Shown here: positions 56,607-64,000 of the stretch, piece after piece
How the letters are laid out: each line of letters starts with the position of its first letter
Position numbering within the stretch: position 1 is the first letter of the stretch
Assembly: GCA_035550515.1 (NCBI GenBank)
Contig: DASZOZ010000068.1
Coordinates: 1 to 64,000 of the forward strand
DNA from: DATARH01 sp035550515
GTDB taxonomy: Bacteria; Pseudomonadota; Alphaproteobacteria; ATCC43930; CGMCC-115725
Direction of reading: 5' to 3'
DNA: 64,000 bases
The notes under the pieces: model-generated
Told to the model about the DNA's origin: nothing
The model's input: the letters and a program-made list of their open reading frames with translations, nothing else
Databases searched by the model: none
Translations under genes and position numbers: made by a program

Positions 56607-57591
56607 GCCGGGTGGCGCCGACCGATACGGCCGCGGCGCCGAGGCCCAGCGCGGCGATGGCGGCCGCGACCATGCCGCGATGGCGCGCGATCTCGGCTTC
56701 GACCGAGACCGAGCGGGCGCGGTCGTCAAAGCGGCCATGCGCGCCGTAATCGCCGTCGACCGAGCGGAACAGGTTGGCCGGAGCGTCGAGCGGCGTCGGC
56801 TCCTCGGTCAGTTGTCCCGAATAGCCGTTCTTCGCCAGGTACCGATCGAGCAATCCCGGCGCCAGCTTGTTGGCGATGATCGCCTTCCAGGTCGGCAGCC
56901 CGACCCAGACCTCGCGTCCGCGCGGGTCGAGCGCGGCGTCGACGATCGCCCGTGCCGGGACTTCGGGCTGGAAGATGGGCGGCACCGGCTGCGGCCGGCT
57001 GCCGGTCTTGTTGAGCGCCCAGTCGAACTGCGGGGTGTTGACCGCCGGCAGGTGGACCATGACCAGCCGCACCTTGCTCCCGTCGTGCAGCAGTTCCGAG
57101 CGCAGCGAATCGGTGAAGCCGCGAACGGCATATTTCGCGCCGCAATAGACCGATTGCAGCGGGATCGCCCGGTAACACAGCGCCGAGCCGACATTGACGA
57201 TCGTCCCGCTGTCGCGCTGCCGCATGCGCCGCAACGCGGTCATCGTGCCGTAAACCTGGCCGAGATAGGTGACCTCGGTGGCGCGGCGAAATTCCGCGGG
57301 GGAGAGGCGGTCCACCGGCGCGAAGATCGTCGCCATCGCGTTGTTGACCCAGAGGTCGATCGGCCCCAGTTCCGCTTCGATCCGCTCGGCGGCGGCCTCG
57401 AGCGCATCTCCGTCCGCGACATCGGCGGCCACCGGCACGGCCCGCACGCCAAAGCTCCGCAGCTCCGCGGCGGTCGCTTCGAGCCGTGCCGCGTTGCGGG
57501 CGATAAGGCCGACATCGCAGCCGCGCGCGGCAAACTCGCCGGCGGTGGCGCGTCCCACCCCGGCGCTCGCTCCGGTGACGACCGCGAGCAA
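56554..57591 (-). CDS. Short-chain dehydrogenase/reductase with C-terminal membrane segment
   Basis: 345 aa from TTG 57591, 7 bp after the PPC gene stop; no better start is in frame. VVTGASAGVGRATAGEFAAR is the NAD(P) site, NNAM and the catalytic YCGAKYA with Ser in VNVGSALCYR follow. The C-terminal ~60 residues are extra to the SDR core and end in a hydrophobic segment (MVAAAIAALGLGAAAVSVGA) and a basic tail, so it may be tail-anchored. Substrate unknown. Confidence 0.85.
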   Translation of the reverse strand: MLAVVTGASAGVGRATAGEFAARGCDVGLIARNAARLEATAAELRSFGVRAVPVAADVADGDALEAAAERIEAELGPIDLWVNNAMATIFAPVDRLSPAEFRRATEVTYLGQVYGTMTALRRMRQRDSGTIVNVGSALCYRAIPLQSVYCGAKYAVRGFTDSLRSELLHDGSKVRLVMVHLPAVNTPQFDWALNKTGSRPQPVPPIFQPEVPARAIVDAALDPRGREVWVGLPTWKAIIANKLAPGLLDRYLAKNGYSGQLTEEPTPLDAPANLFRSVDGDYGAHGRFDDRARSVSVEAEIARHRGMVAAAIAALGLGAAAVSVGATRLSRRRAARPGRKAPARY

Positions 57592-57598
57592 CGCGCGC

Positions 57599-58036
57599 CT
57601 ACAGGTCGATCAGCGCCAGGCCGAGTTCCGGGCGCGGCGTACGGCGCAAATGGGCGGGCGCCTCGACCAGCGTCACTTCGAGCGTCGGGCGGACGATGCC
57701 TGCGAGCAGGTGGCCGCCGCGGGTCGACCCGTCACTGAGGCCGAGAACCACGTGGATATGGGCGCTGGGCTTTCCCTTGTCGTCGAGCGCGATATCGCCG
57801 ACGGCGCTGAGCACCTCGCACTGCTCGCCGACGCGGATTTTCCGATAGGTCTTCGCGGCGAGATCGAACCAGCCGACGGTGGCCTCGGCAAAGGCGCCGA
57901 GCGCGGTCAGCGACGCCGCGCCGAGTTGTTTCGCCGCGGCGAATTGGCCGATCGTCGAAAACGCTTCTTCGCCCGGGTCGAGCACCAGCACATAGGTCTG
58001 CTCGCCCGCATTGTCGGCGACGAGTTTTGCTTTCAT
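57599..58036 (-). CDS. PPC/DUF296-domain protein
   Basis: 145 aa. GQFAAAKQLGAASLTALGAF, HIHVVLGLSDGSTRGGHLLA form the PPC (plant and prokaryote conserved) fold, with HxH and a GGHL motif. In bacteria these trimers bind small ligands or metals; in plants they are found with AT-hooks. Function here unknown. It precedes the SDR by 7 bp and is probably co-transcribed. Confidence 0.87.
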   Translation of the reverse strand: MKAKLVADNAGEQTYVLVLDPGEEAFSTIGQFAAAKQLGAASLTALGAFAEATVGWFDLAAKTYRKIRVGEQCEVLSAVGDIALDDKGKPSAHIHVVLGLSDGSTRGGHLLAGIVRPTLEVTLVEAPAHLRRTPRPELGLALIDL

Positions 58037-58112
58037 CCGCTGCTCCAGCCGCTTTCGGAACCCCTAACGGCCGGAAGCTCGGCCTCGTTCCTCGGGCGGC
58101 GGCAGCAAGCGA

Positions 58113-58928
58113 TCAGGTCAGCCGGGGTTTGTCGCCCTCTACCAAGATCCGCCACAGCACGCGTCTTTCGCTGCGGTCGTAGTCGCCGTGCGCGCGGTGC
58201 AGGGTGGCGCGGTCGTCGAAGATCAGCACGTCGCCCTTGCGCCATTTATGGTGATAGGTGATCTCCGGCTGCACCATGCGTTCCAGCAGGTCTTCCATAT
58301 AGGCGCGGCTGAGGTCCGGGCTCATCCCCTCGATGTACTGCACCTTGGTGATGTGGAAATACACCGCGCGGCTGCCGTGCACCGGATGGGTGCGGACCAT
58401 CGGGTGCACCACCGGCTTGCCGTATTTCTCCTCGTCCTCTTCCCGCGTGCCCTCGCGGTCGATGTCGAGCTGGTTCACGGTCCGCAGCCCCGACAGCTTT
58501 TGCTGCTCCGCTTCGGGCAGGGCGGCATAGGCGGCACGCATGCTGCAGATGCTGGTGCCGCCGCCGGAAGAGGGGATTTCCACACCGTAGAGCATGGTCG
58601 CCAGCGGCGGCTTTTCGTGGTTGGTGTGGTCGGTGTGCCAGCGCTCGGCCGGGCGCTGGCCGTTCTGGTGGTGGACGAGCCCGATCAGCGGGTGGCCCGG
58701 CATATGGTGCTGCGAATAATGCTGGCGCATCACCGGGCCGAAAGCCGCGCCGGCATTCAGATACCCTTCCGGCGTCAAGTCCTGGTCCGGAAAGACCAGC
58801 GCCAGATGCTCCGACAGCGCTTGCGACAAGGCCTCGCGGGTCGCGTCGTCGGCCGGTTTGCCGAGATCGATGCCGGTGACCTCGGCGCCGATCACCGGAT
58901 GCAGCTTGCGGATGTTGAGCTCGGGCAT
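58113..58928 (-). CDS. TauD/TfdA-family Fe(II)/2-oxoglutarate dioxygenase
   Basis: 271 aa. His98 and Asp100 in RWHTDHTNHEKPPLATMLYG are the HxD iron ligands, the distal His is in TLHRAHGDYD (~244-247), and Arg in RRVLWRILV binds 2-oxoglutarate. VTGIDLGKPADDATREALSQ is the family's N-terminus. Relatives hydroxylate taurine, 2,4-D, alkyl sulfates and others; the substrate is open. GGGAGGACGCG precedes the ATG. Confidence 0.9.
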   Translation of the reverse strand: MPELNIRKLHPVIGAEVTGIDLGKPADDATREALSQALSEHLALVFPDQDLTPEGYLNAGAAFGPVMRQHYSQHHMPGHPLIGLVHHQNGQRPAERWHTDHTNHEKPPLATMLYGVEIPSSGGGTSICSMRAAYAALPEAEQQKLSGLRTVNQLDIDREGTREEDEEKYGKPVVHPMVRTHPVHGSRAVYFHITKVQYIEGMSPDLSRAYMEDLLERMVQPEITYHHKWRKGDVLIFDDRATLHRAHGDYDRSERRVLWRILVEGDKPRLT

Positions 58929-59008
58929 CGCGTCCTCCCGCTGAGTTTGCGCCATGGTAGTGCCGGCGCGTTCCCCCCGGAAGCGGTGTTGCCGCAGATC
59001 AGCCCACC

Positions 59009-59704
59009 CTAATCCAGCATCCGCAGCCGGTACCCCACGCCGGTCTCGGTGAGGATATGCGTCGGCCGTTCCGGGTCGGGTTCGATCTTCTGGCGCAGCT
59101 GCCGGATATAGATGCGCAGATACTGCACGTCGGCGTCGCCGCCCCACACTTCCTTGAGGATCATCCGGTGGGTCAGCACCTTGCCGGCGTGCTGCACCAG
59201 CAGCCGCAGGATGTCGTATTCGCGCGGCGACAGCTTGACCGGCGCGCCGCGCACGCCGACGAGGCGGCGCACCAGATCGACCGTCAGGTCGCCGCTGCGG
59301 AACAGCGGTTTCTCGCCCTCCTGCTGCAGCCGGTGGCGCAGCGCGGCGCGCAGCCGCGCTAGCAGCTCGTCCATGCCGAACGGCTTGGTCACATAGTCGT
59401 CGGCGCCGAGGTCGAGCGCCTCGACCTTGCCGGCTTCGTCGGTGCGGCTGGTCAGCACGATGATCGGCAGCGCCGATCCGGTCGCGCGAACCTCGCGGAC
59501 CACCGCGAGCCCGTCGATCCCCGGCAGTCCGAGGTCGAGCATGACAAGGTCCGGCTCGCGCCGGCGGATTTCGCGCAGCGCCGCCTCGCCGGTCTCCTCC
59601 TCGATCACCTCATAGCCTTCGGCGCGCAGGCTGGTGCGCAGAAAGCGGCGGATCGCCGGCTCGTCGTCGACCACCATCACGCGCAGCGGGGCGCCGGCGC
59701 TCAC
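59009..59704 (-). CDS. kdpE: KdpE response regulator
   Basis: 231 aa OmpR-type regulator. The receiver domain has VVDDEPAIRR, the phospho-acceptor Asp57 (VMLDLGLPG) and VTKPFGMDEL; the winged helix ends in the C-terminal HILTETGVGYRLRMLD, common for KdpE. It is coupled to kdpD by a 4-bp overlap. KdpE activates kdpFABC at low K+; that operon is not in the window. Confidence 0.93.
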   Translation of the reverse strand: MSAGAPLRVMVVDDEPAIRRFLRTSLRAEGYEVIEEETGEAALREIRRREPDLVMLDLGLPGIDGLAVVREVRATGSALPIIVLTSRTDEAGKVEALDLGADDYVTKPFGMDELLARLRAALRHRLQQEGEKPLFRSGDLTVDLVRRLVGVRGAPVKLSPREYDILRLLVQHAGKVLTHRMILKEVWGGDADVQYLRIYIRQLRQKIEPDPERPTHILTETGVGYRLRMLD

Positions 59705-62433
59705 CGCTCGAGCGCCGCTTCGGCCGGCCGCGTCGCCGTCGCGACGGGCAGCGTGAGGATGAAGACCGCGCCCGCGCGGTCGGGCCGGTTCTCGGCGCGA
59801 ATGGCGCCGCCCATCGCCTCGATAAAGCCGCGGCAGATCGCCAGCCCCAGCCCGGTGCCGGCGCGCTGGCGGTCCTGCGCCCGCACCCGGTAGAACTTGT
59901 CGAACACGCGTTCCAGGTCGTCGCCGGCGATGCCCGGCCCCTCGTCGATCACCGCCAGCCGGACGTGATCGTGCTCGTCGCGCGCTTCGATGCGGATCAG
60001 CGACCCGGGCGGGGCGTATTTCACGGCATTGTCGAGCAGGTTGAACAGCACCTGCTCGAACAGCACGGGATCGAGTTCGAGCATCGGCAGGTCGGACGGG
60101 ATGTCGAGCGCGATGCGGTGCTCGCCGAGGATCTTGCCGCTGCGCTCCAGGGCGCTCCCCACCAGGTCGCTGAGGTCGACCGGTCCCGTCTGCGGCACCA
60201 CCGCGCCCGATTCGAGCCGGGTCATATCGAGCAGGTTGGCGATAAAGCGATTGAGCCGCTCGGCCTCCTCGCGGATCGTGCCGGTCAGCTCCTTGACGGC
60301 CTTTTCGTCGAGACGCCCGCCATAGCTGTCGAGGCTCGTCGCCGAGCCGAGGATCGAGGCGAGCGGCGTGCGCAGGTCGTGCGACAGCGACGTCAGCAGT
60401 GCCGAGCGCAGCCGGTCGGTCTCGGCGGTGATCCTGGCGCGGTCGAGGTCCTCGGCGAGGTTGACGCGCTCGACCGCTAGCGCGGTCTGGTCGAGCAGGG
60501 CATCGAGCAGGCGGCGCTGGTCGGGGGTCAGCAGCGGGCCCGGCTCGTCATTGTCGATGCCGACGACGCCGACCGCGCCGCGGCCGGTGCGGATCGGCAG
60601 GAACAGCCGCTTGGTGCCGGGCAGCGTGTCGGCGTCGCGTCCGGCCGGGCGATTGTTCTGCCAGCACCATTTCGCTGCGGCGAGGTCGGCATCCTCAAGC
60701 CTGTCCTCCGGGGGATAGCCGGCGCGCACCGCGATGCTGGCGCTTTCGGGCAGCAGCAGCACCACACGGACCTTCAGCATCAGCGCGATCTGGTAGGCCG
60801 ACGCCCACAGCAGCTCGTCCATGGTGACCACCGCGGCGAGCTTGCGGCTGAATTGGTAAAGGTCGTCGGTGGTCTTGGCGCGCTGGCGCGCCACCATCGC
60901 CTGCGCCCGCACGCGCGCGGTGAGATTGCTGGCGATCACCGCGACGGTGGCGAAAAAGAACAGCGCGACGACGTTCTCCGGGTCGGCAATCGTGAAGGCG
61001 TGGAGCGGCGGCAGGAAAAAGAAATTATAGGCCAGCACGCTGGCCAGGCAGGCACAGAGCGACGGCAGCAGCCCGTAGGCGATGGCGCTGCCCAGGACGG
61101 CGGTCAGGAACACCAGCGAGATGTTCTGCTGCGACAGCCATTGCTGCAGGCCGAGCCCGACAAGCAGCGCCGCGGCGGCCATGCCGAGGCTGCCGATATA
61201 GGGGCCGAAATCCGGCGCCGCCTCGGCTCGGGCGGCGACCGCCTCGCCGATCTCCGCTTGCTCGCCGGCGCCGCGGCCGGCCCCGCGCTGCGGCTCGGCA
61301 ATGACGTGCACATGGAGGTCGCCGGCGCGATGCAGCAGGCGATGCGTGTTCGAGCCGCGCCACAGTTCCGACCACGGCGAGCGCCGCGACTTGGCGATCA
61401 CCACATGGGTGAAATTGTTGTCGCGCGCGTAGTCGATGAGGCCCTGCGTCACGTCCGCCGCCGGGACCGTCACCGCCTCGCCGCCGAGCCGCTGGGCCAG
61501 GCGCTGGGATTCGGCGATGCGGTCGCGCGCCGCCTCGCTCAGGCGATGGGTGCGCGAGGTCTCGACATGGATGGCGGTCCACGGGGCGCGCAGCCGGTCG
61601 GCGAACACCCGGGCGTAACGGACCAGCGCGGCGCAACGCGGGTCTTCATTGATCCCGACGAGCACCCGCTCCCCGGCCGCCCACGGGCCGGAGATCGCGT
61701 GCGCCCGCATATAGCTGACCATCTGCTCGTCGACCCGCTGCGCGGTGCGGCGCAGTGCCAGTTCGCGCAGCGCGGTCAGGTTGCCGGGTTGAAAGTAATG
61801 GCGCACCGCCCGTTCGGCCTGGGCCGGGACATAGACCTTGCCTTCCTTCAGGCGCTGGATCAGGTCTTCGGGCGTAAGGTCCACGACTTCCACGTCATCC
61901 GCGCGGTCGATGATCGAATCCGGCACGGTTTCGCGCACCCGGATGCGGGTGATCTGGGCGACCACGTCGTTGAGGCTTTCGAGGTGCTGGATGTTGAGCG
62001 TGGTAAAGACGTCGATCCCGGCGCCGAGCAGCTCCTCGACATCGAGATAGCGCTTCGGGTGACGGCTTCCCGGCGCGTTGCTGTGCGCCAACTCGTCGAC
62101 CAGCACCAGCTTGGGCCGGCGCGCGAGGATCGCGTCGAGGTCCATCTCCTCGAGCACGCGGCCGTTATGTTCGGTCCTGCGGCGGGGGACGACTTCGAGC
62201 CCGGCAACGAGCGCATCGGTGTCCTTGCGCCCATGGGTCTCGATCAGGCCGATGACCGTGTCGACGCCCTCGGCCAGCTTGGCGTGGGCGGTCTGCAGCA
62301 TCTCGTAGGTCTTGCCGACCCCCGGCGCGGCGCCGAGAAAGATTTTCAGCCGGCCGCGCGCTTCCCGCTCGGCCTGCTGCAGCAGCGCGTCAGGCGAGGG
62401 GCGATGGCGGGTATCGGCTGGCTCTGTCGCCAC
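59701..62433 (-). CDS. kdpD: KdpD osmosensitive potassium-sensor histidine kinase
   Basis: 910 aa. Domains in order: KdpD domain with the Walker-type loop GAAPGVGKTYEM (~30-45) and VDELAHSNAPGSRHPKRYLD; a universal stress protein domain (VLVGINEDPRC..); four short membrane helices (DUF4118, ~415-510); GAF; HisKA with the phospho-His ~685 (SHDLRTPLASI); HATPase with NLLDNAVKYAPPG and GLGLAICRGFIEAMGG. All parts are intact. No kdpFABC is adjacent: topoisomerase IB lies upstream and TauD downstream of kdpE. Confidence 0.95.
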   Translation of the reverse strand: MATEPADTRHRPSPDALLQQAEREARGRLKIFLGAAPGVGKTYEMLQTAHAKLAEGVDTVIGLIETHGRKDTDALVAGLEVVPRRRTEHNGRVLEEMDLDAILARRPKLVLVDELAHSNAPGSRHPKRYLDVEELLGAGIDVFTTLNIQHLESLNDVVAQITRIRVRETVPDSIIDRADDVEVVDLTPEDLIQRLKEGKVYVPAQAERAVRHYFQPGNLTALRELALRRTAQRVDEQMVSYMRAHAISGPWAAGERVLVGINEDPRCAALVRYARVFADRLRAPWTAIHVETSRTHRLSEAARDRIAESQRLAQRLGGEAVTVPAADVTQGLIDYARDNNFTHVVIAKSRRSPWSELWRGSNTHRLLHRAGDLHVHVIAEPQRGAGRGAGEQAEIGEAVAARAEAAPDFGPYIGSLGMAAAALLVGLGLQQWLSQQNISLVFLTAVLGSAIAYGLLPSLCACLASVLAYNFFFLPPLHAFTIADPENVVALFFFATVAVIASNLTARVRAQAMVARQRAKTTDDLYQFSRKLAAVVTMDELLWASAYQIALMLKVRVVLLLPESASIAVRAGYPPEDRLEDADLAAAKWCWQNNRPAGRDADTLPGTKRLFLPIRTGRGAVGVVGIDNDEPGPLLTPDQRRLLDALLDQTALAVERVNLAEDLDRARITAETDRLRSALLTSLSHDLRTPLASILGSATSLDSYGGRLDEKAVKELTGTIREEAERLNRFIANLLDMTRLESGAVVPQTGPVDLSDLVGSALERSGKILGEHRIALDIPSDLPMLELDPVLFEQVLFNLLDNAVKYAPPGSLIRIEARDEHDHVRLAVIDEGPGIAGDDLERVFDKFYRVRAQDRQRAGTGLGLAICRGFIEAMGGAIRAENRPDRAGAVFILTLPVATATRPAEAALER

Positions 62434-62459
62434 GCCGGCATTGTGCGCCTTCCCGCCGG

Positions 62460-63569
62460 TCAGGCGCTAGATGCGTCGCGCTTCCCGGCATGTGCCATGT
62501 TCTCCAGCCGCAGCCGCAGAAAGGCGGCGACCGCCGCTTCCTCGGCGCTCATCCCGTCGATGTTGTCCTTCAGATACGCCTCGGTGCGTTCGGCGAGCGT
62601 CGCCACCAGGGTGCCGTCGAGATAGCCGTCGAAGATCGCCGGGTGGATATAGCATTTGCGGCACACCGCCGCGGTGTTGCCGAGATGCCCGGCGACCTGC
62701 TCGACGGCCCGGACAATCGCCGATTTCGCCGACGGCGTGGCGCCGAGCTCGGCCACCTCCGCCAGCGCCATCGCCGCGAGCTGGGTCCCGGCCCAGGTGC
62801 GGAAATCCTTCGCGGTGATCTCCTCGCCGCTCGCCTCGCGCAAGTAGGCGTTGACATCGGCGGAGTCCACGCTGTGCCGATCGCCCTCGGCATCGAGATA
62901 TTGGAACAGCTCGTATCCCGGCAGGTCGCGGCAGTTCTTGACGATGCGGGCGAGCTGCCGGTCGGTGATGCGGCCCTCCTGGCGCACACCGCTCTTGCCG
63001 CGGAAGTCGAGGCGGATTTCGTTGCCCTCGACGACCGCGTGCCGGTCGCGCAGCGTGGTCAAGCCAAAGCTTTTATTGGCCTTGGTGTATTCGCTGTTGC
63101 CGACGCGGAACAGCGTCATCTCCATGAGCCGGACGATGGCCGCCAGCACCTTTTCGCGGGGCAGCCCGTGGCGCCGCAGGTCGGCCTCGACCCGCGCCCG
63201 GATCGCCGGCAGCGCGCGGCTGAAGACCAGCATCCGCTCGTATTTCGTCTCGTCGCGGGTCTGCCGCCAGCGCGGGTGATAGCGGTATTGCTTGCGTCCC
63301 CGCGCGTCGCGCCCGGTTGCTTGCAGATGACCGTTGGCCAGCGGGCAAATCCACACCGCGCTCCACGCCGGCGGGATCGCCAGCGATTTGATCCGCGCGA
63401 GCGTCTCCATGTCGCCGATCAGCCGGCCGTGGATGTCGCGATAGTCGAAACCGCTCGCGGCTTTGTGCCGGGTAATCCCGGGGCCGTCGTCGCTGACATG
63501 GCGCAGCTTCGCGGCACGCGCCGCCGCGACCGGATCCAGGACGATCTGAACCGAACCGTCAGGTGGCAA
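62460..63569 (-). CDS. DNA topoisomerase IB (poxvirus/eukaryote-like)
   Basis: 369 aa from TTG 63569. It relaxes supercoils through a 3'-phosphotyrosine. Active-site Tyr307 is in CRKCYIHPAI; catalytic Arg candidates are in RYHPRWRQTRDETKYER and RVGNSEY, and KSFGLTTLRDRH fits. Bacterial TopIB enzymes are ~340-370 aa, so it is full length. It lies 26 bp upstream of kdpD on the same strand, but no link in function is known. Confidence 0.93.
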   Translation of the reverse strand: MPPDGSVQIVLDPVAAARAAKLRHVSDDGPGITRHKAASGFDYRDIHGRLIGDMETLARIKSLAIPPAWSAVWICPLANGHLQATGRDARGRKQYRYHPRWRQTRDETKYERMLVFSRALPAIRARVEADLRRHGLPREKVLAAIVRLMEMTLFRVGNSEYTKANKSFGLTTLRDRHAVVEGNEIRLDFRGKSGVRQEGRITDRQLARIVKNCRDLPGYELFQYLDAEGDRHSVDSADVNAYLREASGEEITAKDFRTWAGTQLAAMALAEVAELGATPSAKSAIVRAVEQVAGHLGNTAAVCRKCYIHPAIFDGYLDGTLVATLAERTEAYLKDNIDGMSAEEAAVAAFLRLRLENMAHAGKRDASSA

Positions 63570-63688
63570 TGGTCAGCTCCTTGCGGGCGCCGGCGCCTTG
63601 CCGGCTTTCGACAAACCGAGCCTCGTCCCGGCGGTTCCGGAACTGGGTTCCCGGGGTGGTGTTGGGATCGGAAATATCGGAGCCCGCC

Positions 63689-64000
63689 ATGAAAACACGC
63701 GCCATGTCCCGCTCGCCGCTGCCGCTCGCCGGCCAGCGGGTGGTCGGGTTTATGCTGGGGCACGAGCAGTTCACCGTCCCTCAACTCGTCGAACTGGGCG
63801 CCGAAGCGTCAAAGGCCGGGTTCGGGCTGTTGGCGACCAGCGATCATTTCCAGCCGTGGCAAGCCAATCAGCAGCATAGCGGCGCCGCCTGGGTCACCCT
63901 AGGGGCGCTGGCGGCGCGGATCGGCGCGGCCTGGATGGGCACGACCGTCACCTGCCCGACGCTGCGCTATCACCCCGCCGTCGTCGCCGAGGCCTTCGCC
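63689..64000 (+). CDS. LLM/F420-dependent oxidoreductase, N-terminal part
   Basis: The first 104 codons, open at the right edge. VVGFMLGHEQFTVPQLVELG, AGFGLLATSDHFQPWQANQQ and GAAWMGTTVTCPTLRYHPAV match the group close to F420-dependent glucose-6-phosphate dehydrogenase-type luciferase-like proteins. It begins 120 bp from the divergent topoisomerase gene. This is the third LLM gene of the window. Confidence 0.85.
   Translation, partial: MKTRAMSRSPLPLAGQRVVGFMLGHEQFTVPQLVELGAEASKAGFGLLATSDHFQPWQANQQHSGAAWVTLGALAARIGAAWMGTTVTCPTLRYHPAVVAEAFA

Noticed and set aside
60853..62625. 590-codon plus-strand frame opposite kdpD
   Set aside because: Shadow of kdpD; no start signal or motif.
1..64000. 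tRNA or rRNA genes
   Set aside because: I looked for cloverleaf landmarks such as a GGTTCGAATCC-type T-arm in gaps and found none that could be supported by eye; a tRNAscan search would settle this.

Overview
The window is high-GC, densely coded chromosomal DNA from an alphaproteobacterium. The main evidence is the conserved order ffh-rpsP-rimM-trmD-rplS-leuC-leuD-leuB (31-35 kb and below, all on the minus strand), followed by dapF-mtaB-ftsY (39-42 kb, plus strand). asd, a CbtAB cobalt module, DUF3309/DUF465/DUF3775 proteins and several families of short dispersed palindromes fit the same group. I cannot place it below class level. There is no phage, IS element, CRISPR array, rRNA or tRNA that I can support.

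Layout. 0-11 kb: the C-terminal end of a Rieske dioxygenase alpha subunit, an M20 amidohydrolase, a RHH/ParE toxin-antitoxin pair, an orphan yejEF pair, asd, then a plus-strand catabolic-looking run (DUF962, carboxymuconolactone decarboxylase-like, two-domain VOC protein, iron-containing alcohol dehydrogenase) and a vapBC pair. 11-14 kb: a minus-strand cbtB-cbtA-OprB porin operon behind a recognisable cobalamin riboswitch. 14.7-16.6 kb: a probable restriction-modification pair. 16.6-26.5 kb: hydroxyacid dehydrogenase, ubiX, kup, then hydrolase + luciferase-like monooxygenase (LLM), acyl-CoA synthetase and a GFA protein. 26.6-31.3 kb: leuB/leuD/leuC, interrupted by small toxin-like genes, two of which carry in-frame TAG codons. 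31.3-35 kb: the ribosome/SRP operon. 35.4-38.6 kb: XRE regulator, DHA2 exporter, flavin reductase. 39-42.3 kb: dapF-mtaB-ftsY. 42.4-46.5 kb: hydroxyacid dehydrogenase, an LLM-like remnant, a VOC protein and an unpartnered CoxL-like molybdenum hydroxylase subunit. 46.6-51.4 kb: small DUFs, a BAHT/TibC-type heptosyltransferase and a second LLM + hydrolase + orphan ORF operon. 51.4-54.6 kb: GMC oxidoreductase, subunit 3 and a duplicated membrane protein. 54.8-64 kb: GH15 glycosidase, SDR, PPC-domain protein, TauD-type dioxygenase, kdpDE, topoisomerase IB and the start of another LLM.

How the parts work together. Housekeeping functions are leucine and diaminopimelate/lysine synthesis, ribosome assembly, tRNA modification and the SRP pathway (Ffh plus its receptor FtsY). 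Around them lies an oxidative catabolic repertoire (Rieske, three LLMs, VOC, alpha/beta hydrolases, acyl-CoA synthetase, TauD, CoxL-like, GMC) that suggests a soil heterotroph using varied organic substrates; the actual substrates cannot be read from the sequence.

Most notable points: a dispersed palindrome inserted in frame within mtaB and also forming the end of yejF; a riboswitch-controlled cobalt operon that includes a porin; a candidate new PD-(D/E)xK restriction enzyme next to a beta-class methyltransferase; paired LLM-hydrolase operons; and two amber-interrupted toxin-like genes beside the leu genes.
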